Shown here: piece after piece, positions 8,233-18,557 of the stretch
Layout of the letters: every line of letters starts with the position of its first letter
How positions within the stretch are numbered: position 1 is the stretch's first letter
Assembly (NCBI GenBank): GCA_002026005.1
Contig: MWOX01000123.1
Span: 1 to 57,024 of the forward strand
Direction: 5' to 3'
DNA: 57,024 bases
Origin: Prochlorococcus sp. HOT208_60m_808M21
GTDB lineage: Bacteria > Cyanobacteriota > Cyanobacteriia > PCC-6307 > Cyanobiaceae
The notes under the pieces: model-generated
The model's input: the letters and a program-made list of their open reading frames with translations, nothing else
Told to the model about the DNA's origin: nothing
The model's database searches: none
Position numbers and translations under genes: made by a program

Positions 8233-10362
8233 TTAAAATTCATTTATAGCATTTAATGCCATAGCTGCGATTGCTTTATCTGTAGCTTTTGGCAGTTGAA
8301 CATATTTCCCTTGAGCTGCCTCTGCTAATTCTTTACCAAAGCCACTTGCAATAAATTTTCTTTCTGTATCAATTATCAAAAGTTTAATCCCAAGCATGGG
8401 ATATTTTGCTGCAATATCAAGAACCTCTTGCTTTAAATTTGCATTTGTATTTTCGTTTTCTTGAACCTCATTTTGTCCAAGAGATAATCCTAATGGAACA
8501 TTGCCTCTTCCATCGGTAATTCCAACAACAATAACTTGACCTATATCTCCAGTAGAAAGAGCGTTTTTCGCTACTTTTGCTGATTGCGTTAGTCCATGAG
8601 CCAAAGGCGATCCACCCCCGCAAGGCATCGTTTCTAGCCTTCTTTTCGCTGCAGTTATTGATCTTGTTGGAGGCAAAAGAACTTCTGCCTGATTACCTCT
8701 AAAGGGAATTAGCGCAACTTCATCTCGATTCTCATATGCCTCTGTCAAAAGTCTGATAACTGCACCTTTAGCACTTTGCATTCTATTAAGAGCCATAGAA
8801 CCGCTAGCATCAACAAGAAAAATGACTAAAGCACCCGCCTTTTTTTGAAGAAGCTTAGCCCTAAAATCATTTTCTTCTATGATTATTGATTTATTAGGAT
8901 TCCTTAGTCTTCTTGATTTTTGATAAGGAGCGGCAGCTCTCAAAGTCGCATCTACCGCAATTCTTTTTACTTTACCTCTTGGAATAATAGGTTTAACATA
9001 CCTTCCTCTACTATCACTAAATATCACTGATCTACTTCCACTATTTCCAGCTTTTGCTTTAGCTGATGAGAAAAGCAATAAATCAGGATCAACCATACAT
9101 GCCTCAGGATCTAATATAAACTCTTCAGGTATTTCGGGAGTAGATTCTTCTTCTCCATCAGAATTATCTTCTTCTTGTTCTTGGTCTTGCTCATTATCAT
9201 TTTCATTAGTCTCAGGTTCAGACTCTTCATTGTTTGATTGAGGTGGAGGTGGGGGACTCTGATCCTCTGGAGGGGGTGGTTGAATATCATCATCGTCTGG
9301 AGGTATTTGCATTGCTCGTGGAAGAATAACTAACCTTACTGCGACTTTTAGGTCTTCAGAATTTACATTCTCATCGCCTCGAAGAGCTGCATTAGCCTTT
9401 GCTACTTTTACTGCAAATAATTCTGATCTATGCCCTTCTACTCCTCCCCTAAGAGCTTCATTCACTAAATAGGTTATTTGCTCTTTTGTTATCTTGACAT
9501 CCTTTAACCATTGCCTGGCTAAGATTAATTGAGTAGATAAATTATCGGATTCTTCCGACCATTTTTCTGAAAATTTAATATTATTTTCTGCGTGTGATAA
9601 AACAGATTTTGTAATCTCAACTCTTTGAGCATTATCAATAGATTGATCTGCGGAAAGCACAATTGCAAAACGATCTAAAACATGATCTCTTAAAGCACCT
9701 TCTTCAGGATTATAAGTTGCTATTAAAAGTGACTTACAAGGATGAGAAAGGCTTAAACCATCTCTTTCAATATTATTTTTCTCTCTTCCTGTAGCTTCAA
9801 GAATTAAATTTACAATACCATCATCCAATAAATTTATATCATCTACATAAAGAACACCCCTATGTGCCTCTGCCAAAATTCCAGGCTGAAAAACTTGTTC
9901 CCCAGTACTTAATGATGCCGCGACGTCAATTGATCCAACAAGCCTGTCTTCAGTTATGCCAATGGGAACTTGAATAAAGGGAGCCTCTCTTACTTTTTTC
10001 GGAATTTCTTCAATTTGATTCAAATAATCACTTCCAATTACCTCCTCCAACAATTTATTAGTACTAATATCCCATTCCTCTGGTTTATCTGGATCTAGAT
10101 TCCTACCAATAGGTCTTAATGAAATATTACTATTTATCTTAGTTAGCTTTTCCAGTATTAATTCATTATCTAATACCTCTATAGGAGGGAGTAAAGTATG
10201 CAAACCCCTAGCTAATACTGACTTGCCAGTACCTCTTCCGCCAGCGATAATCACTCCCCCTAAACTGGGATCAACTGCTGCCAAAAGTAAAGATAATTTC
10301 AATAAGCTATGACCTGTAATTGCCGCCAAAGGGAAAGCTCTAAAAGAATCCTTTGACTTCAT
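8233..10362 (-). CDS. chlD: Magnesium chelatase subunit D
   Basis: A 709-residue regulatory AAA+ subunit of magnesium chelatase, which inserts Mg into protoporphyrin IX at the first committed step of chlorophyll synthesis. From the N-terminus: an AAA+ domain with GGRGTGKS (about 41-48), a Pro-rich then acidic linker (about 360-425), and a von Willebrand A domain with the MIDAS motif DASGSM near 517. The frame opens at a GTG (10410), but the ATG at 10362 fits family N-termini (FPLAAITGH follows shortly) and has AAGGAG about 14 bases upstream, so it is preferred. ChlH and ChlI are not here. Confidence 0.94.
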   Translation of the reverse strand: MKSKDSFRAFPLAAITGHSLLKLSLLLAAVDPSLGGVIIAGGRGTGKSVLARGLHTLLPPIEVLDNELILEKLTKINSNISLRPIGRNLDPDKPEEWDISTNKLLEEVIGSDYLNQIEEIPKKVREAPFIQVPIGITEDRLVGSIDVAASLSTGEQVFQPGILAEAHRGVLYVDDINLLDDGIVNLILEATGREKNNIERDGLSLSHPCKSLLIATYNPEEGALRDHVLDRFAIVLSADQSIDNAQRVEITKSVLSHAENNIKFSEKWSEESDNLSTQLILARQWLKDVKITKEQITYLVNEALRGGVEGHRSELFAVKVAKANAALRGDENVNSEDLKVAVRLVILPRAMQIPPDDDDIQPPPPEDQSPPPPPQSNNEESEPETNENDNEQDQEQEEDNSDGEEESTPEIPEEFILDPEACMVDPDLLLFSSAKAKAGNSGSRSVIFSDSRGRYVKPIIPRGKVKRIAVDATLRAAAPYQKSRRLRNPNKSIIIEENDFRAKLLQKKAGALVIFLVDASGSMALNRMQSAKGAVIRLLTEAYENRDEVALIPFRGNQAEVLLPPTRSITAAKRRLETMPCGGGSPLAHGLTQSAKVAKNALSTGDIGQVIVVGITDGRGNVPLGLSLGQNEVQENENTNANLKQEVLDIAAKYPMLGIKLLIIDTERKFIASGFGKELAEAAQGKYVQLPKATDKAIAAMALNAINEF

Positions 10363-10458
10363 TAAATCTTTTATTTCTCCTTTTTCTCTTAACTCGGGGT
10401 TCAAAATCACTTTAAAAATGCCTGATATAGAATTTATCCAATAACTTTGTTTTTTGTA

Positions 10459-11025
10459 GTGGAATTATCAAATCTTAATATCAAAAATGGACTATGTATA
10501 TCCCTCGGAGCAAATATTGATAGTAAATTCGGAAGCCCTCTTGAGTCACTATTGATTTGCAAACCAAAAATAGAGGAAATAATAAATGAGTGGGGAGATA
10601 GTTCCAACGAAAAAAAAGAAGGGAAAAGCAAATTTCATGCAAACTTTTTTTGGTCTTCAATTTATGAGACATTACCTCATGGTGTTGAAAATGAGCAGCC
10701 AAATTATTTAAATACTCTATTACTTATAAAAAGTAATTCTTTCCCTAAACCATCAAATAAAAACGCGAAATTGCTTTTAAAAGAGCTAAAAAAGTTAGAA
10801 AAATTTTTCGGAAGAGAAGAGACGCCAAAGGGTAAGAAATGGCTATCAAGATGTCTCGATTTAGATATTCTTTGGTGGGAAGATTTTCATACGGTTGACG
10901 AGGAATTAACAATACCTCACCCTAGATTCATGAATCGGAATTTCGTTATTACACCACTTTCTGAAATCTTAAGTAGAAGCCAAAAAATAACAAAGTTTGA
11001 TAACCCAAAATGGTCTATTAATTGA
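10459..11025 (+). CDS. folK: HPPK, folate biosynthesis pyrophosphokinase
   Basis: 2-amino-4-hydroxy-6-hydroxymethyldihydropteridine pyrophosphokinase, transferring pyrophosphate from ATP to the pterin in folate synthesis. Motifs seen: SLGANID near the N-terminus, a segment with [10 protein letters not shown], the EKFFGRE motif, and [10 protein letters not shown] followed by [19 protein letters not shown], the family signature. The start is uncertain: GTG at 10459 gives 188 residues, TTG at 10447 gives 192, and no ATG is in frame. About 20 residues inserted after [10 protein letters not shown] look variable. Divergent from chlD. Confidence 0.88.
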   Translation: MELSNLNIKNGLCISLGANIDSKFGSPLESLLICKPKIEEIINEWGDSSNEKKEGKSKFHANFFWSSIYETLPHGVENEQPNYLNTLLLIKSNSFPKPSNKNAKLLLKELKKLEKFFGREETPKGKKWLSRCLDLDILWWEDFHTVDEELTIPHPRFMNRNFVITPLSEILSRSQKITKFDNPKWSIN

Positions 11026-11072
11026 TTTACAAAACAAAAAAATAACTGTTAGGCTGTTTTTATTTAAAATTC

Positions 11073-11636
11073 ATGGTCAACAAAAACCTTATAAAAAAAT
11101 CCATTTTTAAAGAAAAAATATCTGAGTTAAAGTCAAAAAAATTTAGTTTCGAAATAAATAGAATTGAGCTTCCAAATGGGCATGAAGGTGAATATGGATA
11201 CATTAAGCATCCAGGGGCAGCATTAGCCGTACCTATTACAAAAGACAATAAAGTTATCATTCTTAGGCAATATAGATTTGCTGTTTCAAGGTATTTATTA
11301 GAATTTCCAGCAGGTACATTAGAAATAGGTGAAACACCTATCAATTCAATTCAAAGAGAAATACAAGAAGAGACTGGATTCAGTGCAAACAAATGGGATG
11401 AACTAGGAACTCTTGTCCCTGCTCCTGGGTATGCAGATGAAGAAATTTATTTATTTTTAGCTCGTGATTTAAACAAACTGAATTCCGAGGTTCAAGGAGA
11501 TTTAGATGAAGATATAGAAGTATTAATTTTAGATCCCAACGAACTAGATCATCTTATTTCTAGTGGGGATGAAATTCTTGATGCAAAAACCGTGACGGCA
11601 TGGTTTAGAGCTAAACAATTTTTAGATAAATTATGA
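11073..11636 (+). CDS. Nudix hydrolase, ADP-ribose pyrophosphatase-like
   Basis: A 187-residue protein with a complete Nudix box, G-x5-E-x7-REIQEETGF (81-103), which binds the metal and cleaves nucleoside diphosphates linked to another moiety. The preceding RQYRFAVSRYLLEFPAG and the following PAPGYADEEIYLFLA segments are those of the ADP-sugar/ADP-ribose pyrophosphatase subgroup; the precise substrate is inferred. Its stop overlaps the photolyase ATG by 4 bases (ATGA), so the two are likely translated together. Confidence 0.88.
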   Translation: MVNKNLIKKSIFKEKISELKSKKFSFEINRIELPNGHEGEYGYIKHPGAALAVPITKDNKVIILRQYRFAVSRYLLEFPAGTLEIGETPINSIQREIQEETGFSANKWDELGTLVPAPGYADEEIYLFLARDLNKLNSEVQGDLDEDIEVLILDPNELDHLISSGDEILDAKTVTAWFRAKQFLDKL

Positions 11637-13069
11637 ATAAACCTAGAATACTTTTTTGGCATAGAAAGGATTTGAGAATATTTGATAATCAAGCTTTAAT
11701 CAAAGCATTTTCATTATCAAATGCTATTACTTCAACTTATATATTTGATAAAAATTACTCTCACGATTTCAATGCAAGTTCAAGAGCTTGGTTTATAGGA
11801 AATTCGCTCCAAGAATTAGGAAATAATTGGAAAAAAATGGGTAGTAGATTAGTCATTGATCAAGGAAATCCTGTATTAATAATTCCTCAATTAGCAAAGA
11901 AAATAGATGCGAAATTTGTTTTTTGGAATAGATCAATTGAACCTTATGAGATTAATCGCGATTTACAAATAAAAAAAATTTTAAAAGAACAAAATATTCA
12001 AGTTATTGAAACTTGGGATCACTTATTAGTAGAACCTTTAAAAATATTTTCCGGGAAAAATGAACCTTATTCAGTTTATGGACCTTTTTATAAAAACCTT
12101 AAATCAAAAATGAATTTATTAGGTTCATATGAGCAAGATAATGTTGTTTTCCACTTTAAAGATATAGATAATAAACTCAAAGAAAATAAGACAATAAATT
12201 CATCTGATTCGGTTCTAGAGAAATTTATTAAAAATATCAAATTTCCTGGTTCGAATATTTGTCCATGTAGACCTGGAGAAAATGCAGCAGTAACATTATT
12301 AGAAAACTTTATTAACGAAAAAAAAATATATCATTATAATTCTGCAAGAGATTTTCCTTCCAATAATGGGACATCATTTCTAAGTGCATCTCTCAGATTC
12401 GGGACCATCAGCATTAGAAAAATTTGGAACGCTACATTAAATTTAAATTCAAATTTCGCAAATCAAGAAAATTACCTATCAATTGAAACTTGGCAAAAAG
12501 AACTTGTTTGGCGTGAATTTTATCAACATTGCTTATTTCATTTTCCAGAGCTAGAAAAAGGTCCATATAGAAAAAAATGGGATCACTTTCCATGGCAAAA
12601 CAATAATGAATGGTTTCAGCATTGGAGCAATGGAGAGACCGGAGTACCTATAGTTGATGCTGCAATGCGTCAACTAAATAGTACTGGCTGGATGCATAAC
12701 AGATGTAGGATGATAGTCGCTTCATTTCTGGTAAAAGATCTTATATGCAATTGGCAAATGGGCGAGAAAAAATTTATGGAGACTTTGGTTGATGGCGACT
12801 TAGCTGCAAATAATGGGGGATGGCAGTGGAGCGCCAGCAGTGGTATGGATCCAAAACCACTTAGGATTTTTAATCCATATACCCAAGCAAAAAAATTTGA
12901 TCCTATTTGCGAATATATAAAATATTGGATTCCTGAATTATCTAAAGTGTCAAATTCAGAATTATTAAATGGAGAGATATCTAATTTAGAAAAAAATAAT
13001 TATTCAAGCCCTATTGTCCATCACAACATACAACAAAGATTATTTAAATCACTTTATGCTGAAATTTGA
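11633..13069 (+). CDS. phrA: Deoxyribodipyrimidine photolyase
   Basis: A 478-residue photolyase/cryptochrome protein that repairs UV-induced cyclobutane dimers with blue light. The N-terminal alpha/beta domain opens with RILFWHRKDLRIFDN. The C-terminal FAD domain contains WQKELVWREFYQH, TGVPIVDAAMRQL, GWMHNRCRM and LVDGDLAANNGGWQWSA, the conserved FAD and DNA-lesion sites. Class I CPD type is the best fit. Starts inside the Nudix gene (4-base overlap); the 3' end overlaps the convergent aminotransferase gene by 16 bases. Photolyase is expected in a near-surface, high-light lineage. Confidence 0.94.
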   Translation: MNKPRILFWHRKDLRIFDNQALIKAFSLSNAITSTYIFDKNYSHDFNASSRAWFIGNSLQELGNNWKKMGSRLVIDQGNPVLIIPQLAKKIDAKFVFWNRSIEPYEINRDLQIKKILKEQNIQVIETWDHLLVEPLKIFSGKNEPYSVYGPFYKNLKSKMNLLGSYEQDNVVFHFKDIDNKLKENKTINSSDSVLEKFIKNIKFPGSNICPCRPGENAAVTLLENFINEKKIYHYNSARDFPSNNGTSFLSASLRFGTISIRKIWNATLNLNSNFANQENYLSIETWQKELVWREFYQHCLFHFPELEKGPYRKKWDHFPWQNNNEWFQHWSNGETGVPIVDAAMRQLNSTGWMHNRCRMIVASFLVKDLICNWQMGEKKFMETLVDGDLAANNGGWQWSASSGMDPKPLRIFNPYTQAKKFDPICEYIKYWIPELSKVSNSELLNGEISNLEKNNYSSPIVHHNIQQRLFKSLYAEI

Positions 13070-14259
13070 ATTTCCTCTATACAATTCTTTAAAACTTTAT
13101 TTAAATTTTCTGCTACATAAACTTGCTCTTCATAAGAAATTTCAGGAAACATTGGAAGACTAAGAACTTCTGTACAAATTCTCTCTGTATTAATGAGTTT
13201 TGTTCTAGAAAAATTTTTATTTTTGTAAGCTATTTGTGCGTGTATTGGAATTGGATAATAAATAATTGAATTAATACCTTTTTCAAAAAGTTTTTGTTTT
13301 ACCAAATTTCTTAAGGAATAGTATTTTTTGCAATCAGTATCAAATAAATTTGAAAAATCTTCATTTAAAAAATATTTATCGTTTCTTAATTTGATTACAA
13401 ATTGATTCCAAGAATGGGCAATTGAATCAGAGCTAATTTTTGGAAAACTAATAAATGGATTTTTTTCTAATAAATCAAGGTAATTATTAGCAATTTTTTG
13501 GCGATTATTAATCCACCTAGAAATATATTTAATTTTAATGTTTAATATGGCAGCTTGAATGGTATCAAGTCTACTGTTATATCCAATTTGGGTATGATGA
13601 TATCTTATTGGGCTGCCATGAACAGCCAGTTCTCTAATTTTTTTTGCAATCTTCTGATCTGAAGTTGTTACTGCTCCGCCATCTCCAGCAGCTCCTAAAT
13701 TTTTAGTAGGGAAAAAGCTAAAACAGCCTATATCTCCGATACTACCAACTTTGGAAGTTTCCCACATTGTGCATGTTGCCTGAGCACAATCTTCGATTAC
13801 TTTTAAGTCATATTTCTTGGCCAAAGATTTTATTAAGTTCATATTTACTGCATTACCAAATAGATGAACTGGCATAATTGCCTTGGTATTAGAATTTATT
13901 TCTTGTTCTATTAGTTCAGTATTAATGAGATAAGTTTCTGGATCTATATCTACCAAAACAGGATTAGCACCAACTGCACTAATAGCCTCTGCAGTTGCAA
14001 AAAAGCTAAAAGATGAGGTAATAACTTCATCGCCCACGCCAATATCTAATGCGCGCAAAGCTAATACTAAAGCATCAGTTCCACTATTACATCCAATAGT
14101 ATTTTCAACACCAATCAGATTTGAAAAACTCTCCTCAAATTTGGCAATTTCTTGTCCTCCAATATATTGGCCCCCTTTTAAAACTTTAGAAACCTCAATC
14201 TCAATTTCAGAGCCAATTTCTTGGAACTGCCTATTTAAAGTAAATGGAGGTATCTGCAT
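13054..14259 (-). CDS. DegT/DnrJ/EryC1/StrS family aminotransferase
   Basis: A 401-residue PLP-dependent sugar aminotransferase family member. The PLP lysine is K186 in FSFFPTKNLGAAGDGGA; D157 in IEDCAQA contacts the pyridine nitrogen, and CNSGTDALVLALRAL is the cofactor phosphate region. These enzymes transaminate nucleotide-linked keto-sugars for surface polysaccharides or antigens; the substrate cannot be told here, since no sugar-nucleotide genes are adjacent. A stretch near 297-315 looks like a lineage insertion. ATG start; downstream of a redoxin gene on the same strand. Confidence 0.9.
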   Translation of the reverse strand: MQIPPFTLNRQFQEIGSEIEIEVSKVLKGGQYIGGQEIAKFEESFSNLIGVENTIGCNSGTDALVLALRALDIGVGDEVITSSFSFFATAEAISAVGANPVLVDIDPETYLINTELIEQEINSNTKAIMPVHLFGNAVNMNLIKSLAKKYDLKVIEDCAQATCTMWETSKVGSIGDIGCFSFFPTKNLGAAGDGGAVTTSDQKIAKKIRELAVHGSPIRYHHTQIGYNSRLDTIQAAILNIKIKYISRWINNRQKIANNYLDLLEKNPFISFPKISSDSIAHSWNQFVIKLRNDKYFLNEDFSNLFDTDCKKYYSLRNLVKQKLFEKGINSIIYYPIPIHAQIAYKNKNFSRTKLINTERICTEVLSLPMFPEISYEEQVYVAENLNKVLKNCIEEIQISA

Positions 14260-14311
14260 AGTAAATATATTAACCCTAAACCATATTTCTATGGGTAAAA
14301 AAATTTTTAAT

Positions 14312-14905
14312 TCATTTAAACCAACTTGGTTCTTTACCAGGAGTCCATTTTATATTGCAACCTAAAGAAGGCATCTGATTTGAAGGATAAGAATTATCTT
14401 GATTCAAATCTTTTACAGCAGAGCGCAAATCTTTTCCAGATAGAGGGATATTATTACCTGGTCTACTATCGTCTAATTGGCCATGATAATACAATAAAAA
14501 ATCACCATCTCCTTTATTTGAAAAAAGATAAAAATCTGGGGTGCAAGCCGCTTTTAATTTCTTAGCAAAATTTTGATTTTCATCATATAGATAAGGAAAA
14601 CTCCATCCCTGTATTTGTGATTGTAATCTCAAATTTTTTGGAGAATCTGAAGGATGAGTGACAATATCATTACTAGAAATTGCAACTGTTTGAACTGTAT
14701 TTTCGATTTCTTTACTTAAGGTGCAAATTTGATTCTCAATATATTTAACAAATGGGCAATGGGCACAAATAAACATTAAAAGTAAATGCCGATTATCTAG
14801 ATTATGAGAATTAAAATATTCATTTTTTGAAGAATTAGCATTTAACATTTCGAAATTCGGTAATTTGAAACCTAATTCCAAAACCATAGAATTTGTTCTT
14901 ACCAT
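14312..14905 (-). CDS. Thioredoxin-like redoxin (AhpC/TSA-type fold)
   Basis: A 197-residue soluble protein with a thioredoxin fold. The active site is FICAHCPFVKYIE, a CxxC pair at about C47 and C50, then a segment with the cis-Pro-like TPDFYLFS. It resembles the single-domain redoxins found in cyanobacteria and marine bacteria that are annotated as thiol-disulfide isomerase or peroxiredoxin-like; actual partner unknown. Start choice: the frame opens with TTG at 14911, but ATG at 14905 is preferred; an ATG at 14887 is a further alternative. Upstream of the DegT gene on the same strand. Confidence 0.8.
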   Translation of the reverse strand: MVRTNSMVLELGFKLPNFEMLNANSSKNEYFNSHNLDNRHLLLMFICAHCPFVKYIENQICTLSKEIENTVQTVAISSNDIVTHPSDSPKNLRLQSQIQGWSFPYLYDENQNFAKKLKAACTPDFYLFSNKGDGDFLLYYHGQLDDSRPGNNIPLSGKDLRSAVKDLNQDNSYPSNQMPSLGCNIKWTPGKEPSWFK

Positions 14906-15010
14906 GTTCAAGTTAAGAATTCCTTGATATTTGAAAATTATTGTATATTTTGCAGTAATCCGTAAAGATAGGTACTTTTATATAGGAGAATATTAGAAAT
15001 AATAAACAAA

Positions 15011-15793
15011 ATGCTTCTAAATCTAACTGGCAAAAAAATTCTTGTTACGGGAATTGCCAACAATCGTTCAATAGCATGGGGTATCGCTCAACAACTTTCA
15101 AAAGCTGGCGCAGAACTTGGAATCACATATTTGCCTGATGATAAGGGAAGATTCGAGTCTAAAGTTAGAGAACTAACTGAACCTTTAAACCCATCTTTAT
15201 TTTTGCCTCTTGATGTGCAAAATCCAGCTCAAATTGAAGAAATCTTTAAAAATATAAAAGACAATTGGGGGCAAATTGACGGATTAGTTCACTGCTTAGC
15301 ATTTGCAGGACGCGATGAATTGATTGGAGATTATAGTGCTACCACTTCAGAGGGTTTTGATAGGGCTCTTAATATCAGTGCGTATTCGTTAGCACCTTTA
15401 TGTAAAGCAGCAAAACCACTTTTTAGTGCTGGTGCTGGAGTTGTCTCATTAACTTATTTAGGTTCAGAAAGGGCGATACCTAACTATAACGTGATGGGAG
15501 TTGCTAAAGCAGCTTTAGAAGCTTCAGTAAGATATCTTTCTGCAGAACTTGGTCCCGAAAAACAAGTCAGAGTTAACGCAATAAGTGCTGGGCCGATAAG
15601 AACACTTGCGAGTTCTGCTATAGGTGGCATTTTAGATATGATTCACAATGTTGAAGAAAAGGCTCCTTTACGCAGAACAGTCACTCAAACAGAAGTAGGC
15701 AATACAGCTGCTTTTTTATTAAGTGATCTCTCTAGCGGCATTTCAGGCCAAACAATTTATGTTGATGCGGGTTACTGCATTAATGGAATGTAA
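15011..15793 (+). CDS. fabI: Enoyl-[acyl-carrier-protein] reductase
   Basis: A 260-residue short-chain dehydrogenase that reduces enoyl-ACP with NAD(P)H in the last step of each fatty-acid elongation cycle. Visible are the cofactor loop VTGIANNRSIAWGIA (12-26), catalytic Y149 and Y159 with K166 (NYNVMGVAK), and the C-terminal substrate loop followed by SGISGQTIYVDAGYCINGM. Length and motifs are those of cyanobacterial FabI. The next gene, hisB, starts 20 bases after the stop and may be cotranscribed. Confidence 0.96.
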   Translation: MLLNLTGKKILVTGIANNRSIAWGIAQQLSKAGAELGITYLPDDKGRFESKVRELTEPLNPSLFLPLDVQNPAQIEEIFKNIKDNWGQIDGLVHCLAFAGRDELIGDYSATTSEGFDRALNISAYSLAPLCKAAKPLFSAGAGVVSLTYLGSERAIPNYNVMGVAKAALEASVRYLSAELGPEKQVRVNAISAGPIRTLASSAIGGILDMIHNVEEKAPLRRTVTQTEVGNTAAFLLSDLSSGISGQTIYVDAGYCINGM

Positions 15794-15813
15794 ACTAAGT
15801 TTTTTGCATAAAA

Positions 15814-16419
15814 ATGTCATCCATAAGGCAATCTGAAATAAAAAGAAAAACGAATGAGACAGATATTTCTGTATTTATAAACATAGATGGAAATGGAATT
15901 TCTGAGATTGATACCGGGATACCATTCTTAGATCATATGCTTCATCAAATATCCAGTCATGGTTTGTTTGATTTAAAAATAAAAGCAATTGGAGATACCC
16001 ATATTGATGATCATCATACAAATGAAGATGTAGGAATCGCATTAGGCAAAGCATTTTCAAAAGCCTTGGGAGAAAGAAAAGGAATAAGCAGATTTGGACA
16101 TTTCTTTGCCCCATTAGATGAAGCATTAGTTCAAGTCACTTTAGACTGCTCTGGTAGACCGCATCTATCTTATGATCTTCAATTAAAAGCCCCTAGAATA
16201 GGAAATTATGATACTGAACTAGTAAGAGAGTTTTTTATTGCCTTTGTAAATAACAGCGGTATTACTCTTCATATTAATCAAATACGAGGAAGTAATTCAC
16301 ATCACATAGTTGAGGCGTGCTTTAAAGCTTTTTCAAGAGCAATGAGAATGGCTACCGAGATAGATCCAAGAAGATCTGATTCAATTCCAAGCAGTAAAGG
16401 AATGTTAGAAAAACAATAA
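15814..16419 (+). CDS. hisB: Imidazoleglycerol-phosphate dehydratase
   Basis: A 201-residue histidine-biosynthesis enzyme converting imidazole glycerol phosphate to imidazole acetol phosphate. Mn-binding histidine motifs are intact: [19 protein letters not shown] and [15 protein letters not shown], the last being the family signature. It is the monofunctional dehydratase without the phosphatase domain seen in E. coli HisB. Follows fabI by 20 bases; no other his gene is nearby, typical of dispersed his genes in cyanobacteria. Confidence 0.96.
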   Translation: MSSIRQSEIKRKTNETDISVFINIDGNGISEIDTGIPFLDHMLHQISSHGLFDLKIKAIGDTHIDDHHTNEDVGIALGKAFSKALGERKGISRFGHFFAPLDEALVQVTLDCSGRPHLSYDLQLKAPRIGNYDTELVREFFIAFVNNSGITLHINQIRGSNSHHIVEACFKAFSRAMRMATEIDPRRSDSIPSSKGMLEKQ

Positions 16420-16459
16420 AATAGGAATTTTTTTGAATCAGCCACAATTCAGTTGATTT

Positions 16460-17977
16460 TTGGCGAAGATAGATAAAAGTAATTATTTTGTTGTGACTAA
16501 TTTACAAGATAAAAAAATAAATAAAATTAAAAGTTTTAATAAAGAAGATTGGTCAAGTGCGTATCAAAATGTAGAAAAGGAACTAACTAAGGAGCCTCTA
16601 AAAATTAGCAAAGGTGATAATATCAAAAATTTAAATGGAACATTATTAAGAAATGGACCAGGCATATTAGAAAGAGGTGGACAATGGGTTCATCACCCAT
16701 TTGACGGTGATGGAATGATCACATCCATAAAGTTCGAAAATGGTCAGCCGTTCTTAACAAATAGATTTGTTAAAACTAAAGGCTATTTGGAAGAAGAAAA
16801 AATAAATAAATTCATTTATAGAGGTGTTTTTGGGACACAAAAAAATGGAGGGATTTTAAATAATGCATTAGATCTAAAATTCAAGAATATAGCTAATACT
16901 CATGTCGTTAAATTAGGAGATGAAATCCTCGCATTATGGGAAGCAGCCGGTCCACATGCAATGGATCCTGATAGTCTTGACACTATTGGTTTAACAACAT
17001 TAAAAGGGGTACTCAAGCCTAACGAAGCATTCAGTGCCCATCCCAAAACGGACCTAAACTCGAATGCATCTTCAGAACTTTTAGTCACTTTTGGAGTACA
17101 AACCGGTCCAAAAAGTACCATTAGATTAATGGAATTTGATAATACTGGTACAAATTCTGGAGAGCTCATTTTTGATAGAAAAGATACCTTTAATGGCTTT
17201 GCATTCCTTCATGATTTCGCAATTACAACTAATTGGGCAATATTTTTACAGAATGCTATTGATTTCAATCCTCTTCCATTTGTAATGGGTCAAAGAGGAG
17301 CAGCACAATGTCTAAAGTCAAACCCAAATAAAAAGGCAAAGTTTTTTATCATCCCCAGAGAAAGTGGATTATTTAGAGGACAGCCTCCTTTAACAATAGA
17401 TGCTCCAGAAGGATTCGTTTTTCATCATGTAAACGCATTTGAAAAAGATTCCAAAATCGTATTAGATAGTATTTTTTATGATGATTTCCCATCAGTTGGT
17501 CCAGACGAGAATTTTAGAGATATTGACTTTGATAAATATCCAGAAGGAAAACTAAAGAGATCAACTATCGATCTAAAGACAAAAACTTGTAAACTTGAAA
17601 CTTTCAGTGAACAATGTTGTGAATTTGCTGTTGTTAATCCTAAAAACTTAGGATTAAAAGCAACTTTTAGTTGGATGGCAAGCACATCTCAAAAGCTGGG
17701 TAACGCTCCACTTCAAGCAATAAAAAAAATAAATTTAACTTCTAAGGAAGAGATTTCTTGGTCAGCAGGTCCAAGTGGATTTGTTAGTGAACCAATTATG
17801 GTTCCATCAGAAAACTCTTCAAATGAAGATGAGGGATTTTTATTTATACTTCTATGGAACGGAGAAAGAAGAGGAAGCGATTTAGTGATATTAGACGCAA
17901 AAGACTTAAAAGAATTAGCTGTTTATGAATTACCCATTTCAATTCCTCATGGCCTTCATGGATCTTGGGTTAATTGA
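16460..17977 (+). CDS. Carotenoid cleavage oxygenase
   Basis: A 505-residue Fe(II) dioxygenase of the RPE65/apocarotenoid-oxygenase family. The four iron-binding histidines are all visible: H194 (SAHPK), H251 (LHDFAIT), H322 (FHHVNAFE) and H500 (HGLHGSW). The early HHPFDGDGM motif is also conserved. Such enzymes cleave carotenoids or apocarotenoids, in some cyanobacteria to retinal. No rhodopsin or carotenoid gene is adjacent, so the substrate is unknown. Start TTG at 16460; no in-frame ATG precedes the domain. Convergent with rdgB, 2 bases away. Confidence 0.92.
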   Translation: MAKIDKSNYFVVTNLQDKKINKIKSFNKEDWSSAYQNVEKELTKEPLKISKGDNIKNLNGTLLRNGPGILERGGQWVHHPFDGDGMITSIKFENGQPFLTNRFVKTKGYLEEEKINKFIYRGVFGTQKNGGILNNALDLKFKNIANTHVVKLGDEILALWEAAGPHAMDPDSLDTIGLTTLKGVLKPNEAFSAHPKTDLNSNASSELLVTFGVQTGPKSTIRLMEFDNTGTNSGELIFDRKDTFNGFAFLHDFAITTNWAIFLQNAIDFNPLPFVMGQRGAAQCLKSNPNKKAKFFIIPRESGLFRGQPPLTIDAPEGFVFHHVNAFEKDSKIVLDSIFYDDFPSVGPDENFRDIDFDKYPEGKLKRSTIDLKTKTCKLETFSEQCCEFAVVNPKNLGLKATFSWMASTSQKLGNAPLQAIKKINLTSKEEISWSAGPSGFVSEPIMVPSENSSNEDEGFLFILLWNGERRGSDLVILDAKDLKELAVYELPISIPHGLHGSWVN

Positions 17978-17979
17978 AT

Positions 17980-18555
17980 TTAAGAAAAAATTTCAATTAA
18001 ATCTGGAATAATTTTTTTTAATGCTTTACCTCTATGACTACAAGAGTCTTTAATATTATTATTCATTTCTGCGAAAGTTAATCTGGTAGAACTCTCCTCA
18101 AAAATTGGGTCATACCCAAAACCACTTTTTCCTCTGGGGTTCAAAATAATATTGCCATGACATTTGGCCTCAGATTCAATAATCACTTCACCATTTGGGC
18201 AACAAACACAAATATTGGCAATAAAGAAAGCACTTCTATTTTGAAATCCATCAAGTTCTCTTAAAACTCGTTCAATTCTCTTCTGATCATTTTCAGCATA
18301 TCTAGATGAGTAAATACCAGGCTTACCACCTAGTGCTTCAATACAAATTCCTGAATCATCTGCTATTGCAAAATTATTCGTTTTTCTCGAAACTTCACTC
18401 GCTTTTTTAATTGCATTATCTCTAAATGTCAGTCCATCCTCTTCAACTTCTAAAGATTCTGGCTGGAGTAACAATTTACAATTAACTCCAGCAAGCAATT
18501 TCTTATATTCTTCAATTTTACCTTTATTCTTACTAGCTAAATATAAATTTTTCAT
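17980..18555 (-). CDS. rdgB: dITP/XTP pyrophosphatase
   Basis: A 191-residue RdgB/HAM1 nucleotide house-cleaning enzyme that hydrolyses dITP, ITP and XTP to monophosphates. Motifs: LASKNKGKIEEYKKLL at the N-terminus, FAIADDSGICIEALGGKPG (catalytic aspartates), NPRGKSGFGYDPIF and MNNNIKDSCSHRGKAL. The frame extends upstream to 18594, overlapping the phosphohexomutase gene, but the ATG at 18555 gives the standard MKNLYLASKN start and lies 2 bases after that gene ends. Confidence 0.93.
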   Translation of the reverse strand: MKNLYLASKNKGKIEEYKKLLAGVNCKLLLQPESLEVEEDGLTFRDNAIKKASEVSRKTNNFAIADDSGICIEALGGKPGIYSSRYAENDQKRIERVLRELDGFQNRSAFFIANICVCCPNGEVIIESEAKCHGNIILNPRGKSGFGYDPIFEESSTRLTFAEMNNNIKDSCSHRGKALKKIIPDLIEIFS

Positions 18556-18557
18556 CC